64,000 nt of DNA, taken from an uncultured Sulfitobacter sp. GTDB lineage: Bacteria; Pseudomonadota; Alphaproteobacteria; Rhodobacterales; Rhodobacteraceae. Location of the stretch: assembly GCA_947501805.1 (NCBI GenBank), contig CANMXJ010000020.1, forward strand, positions 1 to 64,000. The letters are read 5' to 3'. The notes below the pieces were generated by a model. That model saw nothing but the letters and a program-made list of their open reading frames with translations. It ran no database searches and was not told the origin of the DNA. This document shows, one piece after another, positions 8,594 through 16,558 of the stretch (its first letter is position 1; every line of letters starts with the position of its first letter). The position numbers and the translations under genes are program-made.

Positions 8594-9562
8594 ATGAAGG
8601 TTCATATCATTGACGACTGGTTTGATACCCTGCGCACCCTGCCCTGTTATACCAAACTGGCAGCGCATGATGTCACTGTCTGGACAGATCATCAGCCCGA
8701 CCCCGCTGAGTTGGCCAAACGCATCGGAACCGCAGAAGCGCTGGTGCTGTTTCGCGAACGCACAAAGATTGGCGCAGACCTGCTGTCACGCCTGCCCAAC
8801 CTCAAGCTGATTTCTCAACGCAGCGTTTACCCGCACATCGACGTTGATGCCTGCACAGCGCATAATGTTCTTTTGTGCTCCAACATGCATTCCGACACGC
8901 CATCTTTTGCAGCAGCAGAGCATACCCTTGCCCTGATCCTTGCCAGCTACCGCCAGATACCCGAGCAAAACGCATCCCTAAAATCAGGCAACTGGCAATC
9001 AGGCGTAGGCCGTACACTCAGAGGTCGCACGCTTGGCCTGTATGGATATGGCCGTATCGCCGGCGCGGTTGCAGAATATGCCAAAGCACTTGGGATGCAT
9101 GTGCAATGGTGGTCTTCCAAAGACGGACGCGCCCGGGCCACAGCAGCAGGCGAAACTGTCGCGTCATCGCGGAACGCGTTTTTTGCAACCTCCGACATTG
9201 TCAGCCTGCATGTTCGCCTGAAGCCTGCGACGCGCGGGATCATCACCGATACTGATCTCGCCGCTATGCCGCTGCGCGCATTGTTTGTGAACACGTCGCG
9301 CTCCGGATTGGTGGAATCCGGCGCATTAGAGACTGAAATTCTGCGAAATCGAATTCATGCCGCCGTTGATGTCTTTGATCAGGAACCACTGACCGACACA
9401 CGACATCCACTGCTGACCCACCCGAATGTTCTGGCGACCCCACATATTGGCTACGTCACAGAGGACGAGTTTGATTTGCAGTTTTCGGACATTTTCGACC
9501 AGATCAACGCCTATGCAGCTGGCGCGCCAATCCACATGATCAACCCGTCTGTCTGGTCCTAA
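8594..9562 (+). CDS. D-2-hydroxyacid dehydrogenase (NAD-dependent)
   Basis: Cytosolic NAD(P)-dependent oxidoreductase of the D-isomer 2-hydroxyacid dehydrogenase family, 322 residues. The nucleotide-binding loop reads GLYGYGRIAGAVA (starting near residue 146). The conserved late segments follow: NTSRSGLVE, a DVFDQEPL segment, and the catalytic histidine in TPHIGYVTEDE. The arginine of the active site is expected in the HVRLKPATRG stretch. The gene follows the isomerase after six bases and is surely in the tctAB operon. It ends tail to tail with the AbrB-like gene, overlapping by four bases (CTAA). The likely job is interconversion of a 2-oxo and a 2-hydroxy acid made from the transported carboxylate; the exact substrate is not visible. 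Confidence 0.87.
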   Translation: MKVHIIDDWFDTLRTLPCYTKLAAHDVTVWTDHQPDPAELAKRIGTAEALVLFRERTKIGADLLSRLPNLKLISQRSVYPHIDVDACTAHNVLLCSNMHSDTPSFAAAEHTLALILASYRQIPEQNASLKSGNWQSGVGRTLRGRTLGLYGYGRIAGAVAEYAKALGMHVQWWSSKDGRARATAAGETVASSRNAFFATSDIVSLHVRLKPATRGIITDTDLAAMPLRALFVNTSRSGLVESGALETEILRNRIHAAVDVFDQEPLTDTRHPLLTHPNVLATPHIGYVTEDEFDLQFSDIFDQINAYAAGAPIHMINPSVWS

Positions 9563-10581
9563 CCGCGCACATCAAACAGGCGGGCAAACAGCGGCGCACC
9601 AAGGATCACAACAAAGATGCGCAAAACATGATGCGCCACAACAAACGCCATATCTGCACCGACGATCAAGGCCAGCACCGTCAATTCCGCCTGTCCTCCG
9701 GGCGCGAAGGCTAGGATGGTCTCCAACGGCGGTGCAAGACCCGCCAGATGGATACCCTCTGCAAAAATCACGGTCAGCACCAACAGGATAATACAAAATC
9801 CAAGCGCGGCAGTGACGTCTGTGCGCACCTCGTTCATCGTGACCCCGGCATATTTGCACCCGACGCTCATCCCGATGAAAAACTGCGCCGCCCAAATTGC
9901 CTCGGCGGGCGGGCGGTGCTGTAATACACCCGTTAGGGCCAAGGCCGCCGCGATGATCAACGGGCCCAAGATCGATGCCCCGAACATGCCGACCCGCTTG
10001 GCAACTTGCCAGCCAACCAACCCGCAAAATACCATAAGCACCAGTTGCGTCCACGCAATATCAACCGCAGGAGCGCCCGGCGGATTGCTCAGGTTGGCGT
10101 CCCACACCCAACTCAGCAAAAACGGCAACGCAACGACGATCACCATGACCCTTGTTGCGTGAATCAGGGAAAGCGTTCGCACGTTGCCGCCCGCCTCTTC
10201 GCCAAACACCAGCATATCCTGCAAGCCACCCGGCATGGACGAATAGTAACTGGTGGCAAAATCAAATCCGCACAACCGCTGGAAATACGTCACGCCCACA
10301 ACCCCGATACAAGCGGTCATCACAGGAATCAGCAATAATGTCGGCCACATTCCCACCATCGACGCCAGCAGGGTGGTCGTGAACGTCGCCCCCACGGCCA
10401 CACCGAGGATCGTGCGCATGCCGTCGTTCAGCACTGTGATGCCTCGCATCGGCAGGCCGCAAAGTGCGGCAATCAGACAAGCAAAAATCGGACCCAACAG
10501 CCACGGCAAAGGGATCGCCAAGAGCTGCGCCAGCAACACACCAATCCCTGCAACCCCAAAGGCTGACAACAGCGGCATCAT
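9559..10581 (-). CDS. AbrB family membrane protein (COG3180 type)
   Basis: Integral membrane protein of about ten hydrophobic segments, 340 residues, of the AbrB family sometimes labelled 'putative ammonia monooxygenase'. It should not be confused with the AbrB transcription factor. Two internally similar halves are typical: residues ~15-160 with PLPWLLGPIF and SSMPGGLQDM, and ~185-335 with GASILGPLIIAAAL and FAPGGQAELTVLAL. The two PGG motifs are the family signature. Its function is unknown; a transport role is usually guessed. The start at 10581 overlaps the stop of the GntR gene by ATGA, so regulator and membrane protein form one operon. The frame is open further upstream, but that stretch lies within the regulator gene. 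The gene end overlaps the dehydrogenase by four bases. Confidence 0.82.
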   Translation of the reverse strand: MMPLLSAFGVAGIGVLLAQLLAIPLPWLLGPIFACLIAALCGLPMRGITVLNDGMRTILGVAVGATFTTTLLASMVGMWPTLLLIPVMTACIGVVGVTYFQRLCGFDFATSYYSSMPGGLQDMLVFGEEAGGNVRTLSLIHATRVMVIVVALPFLLSWVWDANLSNPPGAPAVDIAWTQLVLMVFCGLVGWQVAKRVGMFGASILGPLIIAAALALTGVLQHRPPAEAIWAAQFFIGMSVGCKYAGVTMNEVRTDVTAALGFCIILLVLTVIFAEGIHLAGLAPPLETILAFAPGGQAELTVLALIVGADMAFVVAHHVLRIFVVILGAPLFARLFDVRG

Positions 10582-11228
10582 GCGCGGAACGCCTTTAGTC
10601 GCTGGCGCAATGAAGTTTGCAAATGCACCTCTGCTGCTGCGCCGGCTGAGGGCGCATCGCCTGAACGGATCGCGTCGATAATATCCTGATGCTGCGCACA
10701 AACGATCCTGATCCGCGCCTCATCCGCCAATGTTGTCGGCCCGAGTAGCATCAGCGCGTTGTTCAGGGCGCGTGCGGATTCCAACAAGAACCGGTTGCGC
10801 GTCGCCAGATAAATGCAGCGGTGAAAGTCCTGATTCAGCGCAGATGCAGCCTGCGCATCCTGACAGGCCGCCAATATCTCCGCGTTCAAAGCGTCCAACG
10901 TATCAACTTCGGCTGCGCTCGCATGCTTTGACGCCATCTCGGCCGCTGTACGTTCCAGAACCAACCGCATTTCATACAACTCCACCACTTCCGGCTGCGT
11001 CAACCTGCGAATGACCGCGCCGATGCGGGGGCGATGCTCCACGATACCGTCACTCTCCAGCTTGCGCAGTGCCTCGCGTACGGGCGTGCGTGACAAGTCG
11101 AACCGCGCCGCCACTTCGATCTCGCGCAAACGGTCACCGGGCCGAAACTCCCCTGCCCTGATCGCAGCATGCAAGTGCAGATAGGCGGCCTCGCCTTGGG
11201 ATAAATCTTGCATATCAAAGTTCGACAT
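10578..11228 (-). CDS. GntR family transcriptional regulator (FadR/FCD subfamily)
   Basis: DNA-binding regulator, 216 residues. The N-terminal winged helix (about 12-75) carries GDRLREIEVAARFDLSRTPV, the classic GntR recognition region. The C-terminal FCD ligand domain (about 80-210) is all helical, and its metal-binding histidines are probably those in NQDFHRCIY, CAQHQDII and EVHLQ. FCD regulators commonly sense small carboxylates. The gene is divergent from the TcuA-like dehydrogenase, and the 62-base gap holds a perfect 22-base palindrome that is very probably its operator. It would therefore control itself with the AbrB-like gene, and tcuA, and perhaps the tct operon. Confidence 0.9.
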   Translation of the reverse strand: MSNFDMQDLSQGEAAYLHLHAAIRAGEFRPGDRLREIEVAARFDLSRTPVREALRKLESDGIVEHRPRIGAVIRRLTQPEVVELYEMRLVLERTAAEMASKHASAAEVDTLDALNAEILAACQDAQAASALNQDFHRCIYLATRNRFLLESARALNNALMLLGPTTLADEARIRIVCAQHQDIIDAIRSGDAPSAGAAAEVHLQTSLRQRLKAFRA

Positions 11229-11245
11229 CTTAAGAGACCCTTAGA

Positions 11246-11267
11246 ATTGTATCCACGTGGATACAAT
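11246..11267. promoter_or_regulatory. Perfect 22-base operator-like palindrome in the gntR-tcuA gap
   Basis: ATTGTATCCAC is followed directly by its exact reverse complement GTGGATACAAT, with no spacer. It sits midway between the divergent gntR-type gene (start 11228) and the tcuA-like gene (start 11291). The outer TTGTAT/ATACAA arms resemble sites of FCD-type GntR regulators, so this is the likely binding site of the adjacent regulator. Confidence 0.8.
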
Positions 11268-11290
11268 GTACGCATACCGAGGAAAAGCCA

Positions 11291-12760
11291 ATGCCAAAAT
11301 CCATTATCGTTGTCGGAACCGGAAACGCCGCCTTGTGTGCAGCCATTTCAGCACTGGAAAAAGGCGCGCAGGTCACGCTTTTGGAAAAAGCTGACGAAGC
11401 TTTGGCAGGCGGCAACACGAAGTACACGGCAGGCGCTATGCGCTTTGCCTATGACGGGGCCGAAGACCTGATACCGTTGCTACGCAACCCGGATGATGCC
11501 CGCCTGGCCCAGACCGATTTTGGCAGCTATACCACTGACAAATTCGGCGCTGACCTGCTTGGCTTTAACGATGGCCGTGATTTGTCACCCGAACAACAAA
11601 CCCTGATCAATACCTCGGGCGAAACAATGCGCTGGCTTGCCACCCATGACGTCAAATTCGAACCGATCTATAGCCGTCAAAGTTTTGAAAAGGGGGGACG
11701 TCACGTATTCTGGGGCGGTCTGACCCTCGCCGCCGAAAACGAAGGTGTCGGCCTTTTTGACATGGAACTTGCCGCTGTAACGCGGATGGGTGGCACGGTC
11801 CGTTACAACGCTCCGGTAACGGATCTGATCGTCAAGGACAGTGCGGTGACCGGTGTTCGGGTTGGCGACGAGGAACTGCATGCCGATGCGGTGATCTTGG
11901 CCTCTGGCGGGTTCGAAGCAAATGAAGAGATGCGTGTAAAGCATATGGGCCCAAACTGGAAAGCTGCCAAGGTACGCGGCACACCCCATAACACCGGGGA
12001 TGGTCTGCGCATGGCCGTGGCAGCAGGAGCTGCTGAATACGGTCTCTACAAAGGCTGTCATGCCACCCCGATGGACCTGCACATGGCTGATTTCGGCGGG
12101 CTGGACCTCCCCCCGAACGAGCGCAAGAACTATCGCAAAATATCGTATTTCCTTGGTGTCATGCTGAACGCGAATGGTGAGCGCTTTGTCGACGAAGGCG
12201 CGAATTTCCGCAATTACACCTATGCACAATATGGCGCGGCGATCCTTGATCAACCCGGACAGTTTGCATGGCAAGTGTTCGACAGCAAAGTGTTTGACCT
12301 ACTTTATGCCGAATACCGCTTCCACGATGCGCATTTCGTAGAGGCCGATACGCTCGAAGACCTTGTCTCACTCATGGAAGGTGTAGACGCTCAGGCTGCG
12401 CTCGCAACCTTGCAACGCTACAATAACGCGGTGCGTGACGATGTTGCTTTTGACCCCACTGTTTTAGACGGTAAGGGGACCAGCGGCCTGATCCCGCCGA
12501 AATCCCATTGGGCCCAGAAAATCGACACGGGTCCATACCGCGCGTTCCCTGTTACCGGTGGCATTACCTTTACCTACGGGGGGCTCAAAGTGAACGAATC
12601 CGGACAGGTCATATCAGATACTAACAGGGCAATTTCCGGTCTCTATGCCTGCGGTGAAATGGTGGGAGGTGTGTTTTTTGCAGGCTATCCCGGTGGGTCC
12701 GGCCTCACATCGGGTGCCGTTTTTGGACGACGTGCAGGATACGGCGCCGCCGATACCTAA
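11291..12760 (+). CDS. tcuA: FAD-dependent tricarballylate dehydrogenase-like protein (TcuA family)
   Basis: Soluble FAD-dependent dehydrogenase of the fumarate reductase/succinate dehydrogenase flavoprotein family, 489 residues, closest in pattern to TcuA, which oxidises tricarballylate to cis-aconitate. The dinucleotide loop IVVGTGNAALCAA is at residues 6-18. GGNTKYTAGAMRF (about 40-52) is a TcuA-like flavin-binding segment, and the C-terminal CGEMVGGVFFAGYPGG closes the FAD site. No signal peptide is seen. TcuB (the electron-transfer partner) and TcuC (the transporter) of Salmonella are absent here, so electrons must leave by another route and uptake would be by TctC/TctAB. It is divergent from the GntR gene, and its end overlaps the convergent transpeptidase gene by four bases. 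Fumarate reductase-like or ketosteroid dehydrogenase-like activity is the alternative. Confidence 0.78.
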   Translation: MPKSIIVVGTGNAALCAAISALEKGAQVTLLEKADEALAGGNTKYTAGAMRFAYDGAEDLIPLLRNPDDARLAQTDFGSYTTDKFGADLLGFNDGRDLSPEQQTLINTSGETMRWLATHDVKFEPIYSRQSFEKGGRHVFWGGLTLAAENEGVGLFDMELAAVTRMGGTVRYNAPVTDLIVKDSAVTGVRVGDEELHADAVILASGGFEANEEMRVKHMGPNWKAAKVRGTPHNTGDGLRMAVAAGAAEYGLYKGCHATPMDLHMADFGGLDLPPNERKNYRKISYFLGVMLNANGERFVDEGANFRNYTYAQYGAAILDQPGQFAWQVFDSKVFDLLYAEYRFHDAHFVEADTLEDLVSLMEGVDAQAALATLQRYNNAVRDDVAFDPTVLDGKGTSGLIPPKSHWAQKIDTGPYRAFPVTGGITFTYGGLKVNESGQVISDTNRAISGLYACGEMVGGVFFAGYPGGSGLTSGAVFGRRAGYGAADT

Positions 12761-14346
12761 TACCCCATAGCGCAGCCGTCCTTGCGCGGATCAGACCCTG
12801 CAATCAGCACACCGTTTTCGTGGTCAATCTCGATGATCTGCCCCCCGCCAAGCGGCCCTTTGGTCCAACTGACCGGATGACCCTTGGCGGCAAGACCATC
12901 AGAAAGCCCCTGCCCCAATGTAGGCTCGATTTCGAGCACATCATCAGGGCTCCAGAATACACGCGGGCTTTCGAGTGCTTCTTGCGGGTCCATGCCATAA
13001 TCCACCATATTGCTAATCACATGGGCATGACCGACCGGCTGATATTGCCCGCCCATAACACCAAAGCAATACTTGGCCTTGCCGCCCTGCATCACCATTG
13101 CGGGAATAATCGTATGCAAGGGGCGTTTTCCCCCTTCAATCGTGTTGGGATGGCCCGACTCGACACGAAAACCCGCACCGCGGTTCTGCAAGGTGATACC
13201 CGTCTTTTCGGTTACGATACCGGAACCAAACCCCTTAAAAATCGAATTGATCAGAGAAACCGCCATACCGTCACGGTCGACAACACTCAGGTAGATCGTA
13301 TCGCTTTGGAAATTCGGATCAGCCGATGGCAGGTCGTTGTTGCGCTTGGCAGGGTCAATGCTGGCGGATAGCCCCTTGGCCCAAGCCTTGTCGATCAGCG
13401 CCTCCGCAGCAAGACCCATAGTCGCAGGATCACCGATATGCGCATCCCGTATCGCATACCCGATACGCGCTGCCTCCATTTCCAGATGGAAACGATCCAC
13501 GCCATGCGGATCGAGGTCTTTCACATCAAACTGTTCGAGAAGGTTCAGGATGATCTGCGCGGTGATGCCGACCCCGTTGGGCGGCAATTCCGCCAGATCA
13601 AACCCGCGATAGCCGGACGTTACAGGGCGACAGACATCAGCGGTCATGCCAGCCATGTCTTCTTCGGTGATGACGCCGCCCCGGGCCTTCAATTCCGCCA
13701 CGATATCAGCAGCAACCGCGCCCTCGTAAAACCCTTTGGCCCCTTCGCGTGCGATCAGCCGCAGCGTTTCTGCCAATGCAGGCAGTTTGTGGATACTGCC
13801 CATATTAGGGGCTGCACCATCTTGCAGGTAATGCTGCCCGCCTTTGCCCTGCTTCGCCAGTTTAGAGACACAATCGCGCCAGTCCGCCCAGACACGTGGA
13901 TAAACGACAAAGCCGTCATCGGCCGCATGAATGGCAGGCTGCAAGGCCTCCTCAAGGCCGATGGTGCCATGGCTGGCCAAAAGGCTCTCCCAGCCCTTCA
14001 CAACGCCCGGCACGGTCACGCAATGGGCTGAGGCATCATCCATCGCAGACCAGCCCTGCCCCAGAAGCATTTCAGTCGACAAAGCTGCAGGCGCGCGCCC
14101 CGAAGCGTTCAAGCCATAAAGCGGCTCACCTGGTTTGGAGATCAAAGCGAAGCCGTCACCGCCAATTGCGGTCATAGCAGGCTCTACCACGGCCAGAACA
14201 GCGGCTGCTGTCACACCTGCATCGACCGCATTTCCGCCACGTTTTAGCACTTCAAGGCCAGCTTGGGTGGCCAATGGATGCGACGTGGCAAGCGCCCCAT
14301 TTGCCGCATAGATCGGAGAGCGTTTAGGCTGATAGAAATCACGCAT
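12757..14346 (-). CDS. ggt: Gamma-glutamyltranspeptidase-like N-terminal-nucleophile hydrolase
   Basis: Member of the gamma-glutamyltranspeptidase family, about 529 residues, normally made as a proenzyme that cuts itself before a threonine. The expected nucleophile is T350, in SDTIYLSVVD, matching the TTHxSVVD motif of classic enzymes. RGGNAVDA near the N-terminus, GGDGF and PLHTIIPAM are further family marks. No signal peptide is seen, so it is probably cytoplasmic, unlike the periplasmic GGT of enteric bacteria. The start at 14346 has AAGGA nine bases upstream and is preferred over an in-frame ATG 30 bases earlier. Members of this branch also include cephalosporin acylase-like amidases, so the true amide substrate is open. 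The gene is convergent with tcuA and is not obviously part of that pathway. Confidence 0.85.
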   Translation of the reverse strand: MRDFYQPKRSPIYAANGALATSHPLATQAGLEVLKRGGNAVDAGVTAAAVLAVVEPAMTAIGGDGFALISKPGEPLYGLNASGRAPAALSTEMLLGQGWSAMDDASAHCVTVPGVVKGWESLLASHGTIGLEEALQPAIHAADDGFVVYPRVWADWRDCVSKLAKQGKGGQHYLQDGAAPNMGSIHKLPALAETLRLIAREGAKGFYEGAVAADIVAELKARGGVITEEDMAGMTADVCRPVTSGYRGFDLAELPPNGVGITAQIILNLLEQFDVKDLDPHGVDRFHLEMEAARIGYAIRDAHIGDPATMGLAAEALIDKAWAKGLSASIDPAKRNNDLPSADPNFQSDTIYLSVVDRDGMAVSLINSIFKGFGSGIVTEKTGITLQNRGAGFRVESGHPNTIEGGKRPLHTIIPAMVMQGGKAKYCFGVMGGQYQPVGHAHVISNMVDYGMDPQEALESPRVFWSPDDVLEIEPTLGQGLSDGLAAKGHPVSWTKGPLGGGQIIEIDHENGVLIAGSDPRKDGCAMGY

Positions 14347-14457
14347 GATGAATGTTCCTTGAGCATTGGATTTCAAATTTGCTTGAGCTTTTCAAAAAGG
14401 GTTTCCGCCACTTACATAAGTAGTTTTTTATTTACAGATCAAAGTCTTAACGGAAAT

Positions 14458-15135
14458 TCAATCGTCAAATCCGATGAAACGTGTGACTTCTTCAACCGGT
14501 CGGCGCGTTGACACGACATCGTTTGCTGCAAAATCCTCGTTTGGCCAACCTAATGCGACACAGGTCATGATCACCTCGTCCTCGGGTATCTGCGCATGTT
14601 CGCGCACCACAGGCGATTGCATGATCCCCTGCCCGTTGATCACCGCACCCAGACCCCGCGACCATGCCGCCAAAACCAACGCATAGGTCACTGCGCCCAG
14701 ATCAAAATGCGCGATCGTATCATCGGCCAGCGCACGATCAAATGTCATCACAATCGACACCGGTGCATCAAATTGTCGAAACCCCCGCATGACCCAATCC
14801 TGCCGCATCTCCTTGTCTTCGCGTGCAATCCCCATTGCGGCAAACAACTGTTTGGCGATCCCCACCTGCCGGTCGCGATGCGACCCCGTGTAGCCGGTGT
14901 GGTCGGTGATTTCGCGCACTGGCGGCATACCGGCCAGCATCCTTGACGAATTGCCCTCACGCACTTTTTCAAGGGGTTCTCCTGTCAAAACATGCAAATG
15001 CCATGGCTGCGTATTCATCGACGAAGGCGCACGGTTGGCAAGCGCGATGATTTCTTCCAGCAGCGCCCGTGACACGGGCTTGTCCTGAAAACCGCGGATG
15101 GAGCGGCGCTCTTGCATGGCTTGGTCTAGTTGCAT
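14458..15135 (-). CDS. Nitroreductase family FMN enzyme
   Basis: FMN-dependent NAD(P)H oxidoreductase of the nitroreductase family, about 225 residues, probably a dimer in the cytoplasm. RRSIRGF (10-16) and RAPSSMNTQPWHLHV (about 36-50) are the FMN-binding start of the family. GAVTYALVLAAWSRGLGAV is the central helix, and CVALGWP marks the C-terminal FMN loop. The frame opens 114 bases further upstream, but MQLDQAMQERRS at 15135 has AGGAAGG at the right distance and gives the family length. It is divergent from the Hint protein gene. The natural substrate is unknown; quinone or nitro-compound reduction are possibilities for the family. Confidence 0.88.
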   Translation of the reverse strand: MQLDQAMQERRSIRGFQDKPVSRALLEEIIALANRAPSSMNTQPWHLHVLTGEPLEKVREGNSSRMLAGMPPVREITDHTGYTGSHRDRQVGIAKQLFAAMGIAREDKEMRQDWVMRGFRQFDAPVSIVMTFDRALADDTIAHFDLGAVTYALVLAAWSRGLGAVINGQGIMQSPVVREHAQIPEDEVIMTCVALGWPNEDFAANDVVSTRRPVEEVTRFIGFDD

Positions 15136-15279
15136 CTTTCGTGCCTTCCTGTTGGTTGCCGGAAAGGCTAGCGGGCAACGCCCGCATGTACCAGCCACCC
15201 CATTTACATCGTGACGCAGGGTTACAGAAGGAGCGGCCCACGGCAACAATACCCGATTATCGACAATTTCATGACAGAT

Positions 15280-15308
15280 TTGACAGATAAGTTCCGGATG
15301 TCTCTTAA
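15280..15308 (+). promoter_or_regulatory. Possible promoter of the Hint protein gene
   Basis: TTGACA at 15280-15285 is followed by a 17-base spacer and TCTTAA at 15303-15308, 23 bases before the start codon. The -35 box is perfect, but the -10 box is weak. A short direct repeat, TGACAGATT-TGACAGATA, overlaps the -35 box. Confidence 0.35.
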
Positions 15309-15331
15309 AGAGAACTCAACCAGAGGTAGAT

Positions 15332-16558
15332 ATGCCAGACGTCCTGCTTGGTGGCATTGCAATTAACGAAGTGCTGGTCGACCCGAACGGGGCGCTCAAC
15401 TTCGATACCGACGGCAATGGTACCGCAGATTCAACAGATGAATTCATCGAGCTGGTGAACACAACTGGCGCGGCAATCGACATTTCCGGTCTCCAGCTTT
15501 GGGATTCTGGTGTCGGGAACTGGTTCACCTTTCCACCCGGAACTGTGTTGCAGGCAGGCGCACATGCGCTGGTAATCACGGGCGTTCAAGCGGGCGGCAG
15601 CCTGCCAACCGGCGGGCCAAACGATCTGTTTTTTGATGCTGGGCGTGCCTCTCCGCTGATCAATAACGGTGGTGATAACATCATTGTCTACGATCCCGGC
15701 AATGATGAATATATCGCGGCCACCTTCAACGGTGACCCGCTTGACGATCCTACCCTGAACGCGGGCGGTTACGCCACTTTCTCGACGACGGCGACCCAGC
15801 AAGGCAGTGGCGAGAACTTTGGCAACGATACAGACGGGGAATCCCTGCAACGGGTGAATGACAATTCGAACACCTTTGTATCGGATGGCCCGACCCCGGG
15901 CACAACCAATGTCTGCTTTCTGAATGGAACACTGCTTGGATCACCCACCGGTTTAATCGCTGTTGAGAACCTGAAAATCGGTGATCTGCTTGATACAGTT
16001 GATCACGGCCCACAGCCGGTACGGTGGATTCATGCTCGGACGTGGTCTGCCAAAGATATCCAGCACAGCCCGTGTCTGTCTACCGTTAGGATCACGCAAG
16101 GCGCGCTTGGCAAAGGTCTGCCCCTGCGTGATTTGCGCGTATCCTTGCAACATCGCATTGTCCTGAAGGGTGCAATTGTGAAACGCATGTATGGGGTGAA
16201 TGAGGTGATGATCGCCGCGAAACACCTGTGCACCCTGCCCGGCGTTCGCATTGAAGCCCCGAAACAGACACTGACTTTTTACCAATGCCTGTTCGACCAT
16301 CACGAGATATTATGTGCCGACGGTCAGCATGCCGAAAGCCTTTATCTGGGTAAAGAGGTCTTGGCCGCTCTTTCCGCCCGGAACCTGATGGATATCAGTG
16401 CCGCTTTGGGCATAGACCCTATCAAGGTTCAGGATCATATCATGTTACCGGCACGCCCGTTTATGTCGGGAAAGCGCGCCAAAGCATTGGTTGCACAGCT
16501 CCGCAAGACCGACAAACAACTGTGCAAAAGGCCCGGGATGCATCCGCTTCCGGCTTAG
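15332..16558 (+). CDS. Lamin-tail domain and Hint (hedgehog/intein-type) domain protein
   Basis: Two-domain protein of 408 residues. Residues ~5-125 form a lamin-tail (LTD) beta-sandwich, with IAINEVLVDP, DEFIELVNTTG, IDISGLQLWD and LQAGAHALVITG. An acidic, Gly/Asn/Asp-rich linker (about 125-190) follows. The Hint domain begins at C195 in TTNVCFLNGTLL, followed by AVENLKIGDLL and QPVRWIHARTW, the Hint_2 pattern common in roseobacters. A second Hint block is near SLQHRIVL. The C-terminal His-Asn expected of a splicing intein, and an extein after it, are missing, so self-cleavage rather than splicing is expected. There is no classical signal peptide; the composition fits an exported or surface protein with a non-classical route, but that is inference. 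It ends tail to tail with parB, overlapping by four bases. Confidence 0.8.
   Translation: MPDVLLGGIAINEVLVDPNGALNFDTDGNGTADSTDEFIELVNTTGAAIDISGLQLWDSGVGNWFTFPPGTVLQAGAHALVITGVQAGGSLPTGGPNDLFFDAGRASPLINNGGDNIIVYDPGNDEYIAATFNGDPLDDPTLNAGGYATFSTTATQQGSGENFGNDTDGESLQRVNDNSNTFVSDGPTPGTTNVCFLNGTLLGSPTGLIAVENLKIGDLLDTVDHGPQPVRWIHARTWSAKDIQHSPCLSTVRITQGALGKGLPLRDLRVSLQHRIVLKGAIVKRMYGVNEVMIAAKHLCTLPGVRIEAPKQTLTFYQCLFDHHEILCADGQHAESLYLGKEVLAALSARNLMDISAALGIDPIKVQDHIMLPARPFMSGKRAKALVAQLRKTDKQLCKRPGMHPLPA

Noticed and set aside
15332..16558. A splicing intein
   Set aside because: A Hint start is present, but there is no C-terminal His-Asn and no extein; the N-terminal part is a lamin-tail domain.
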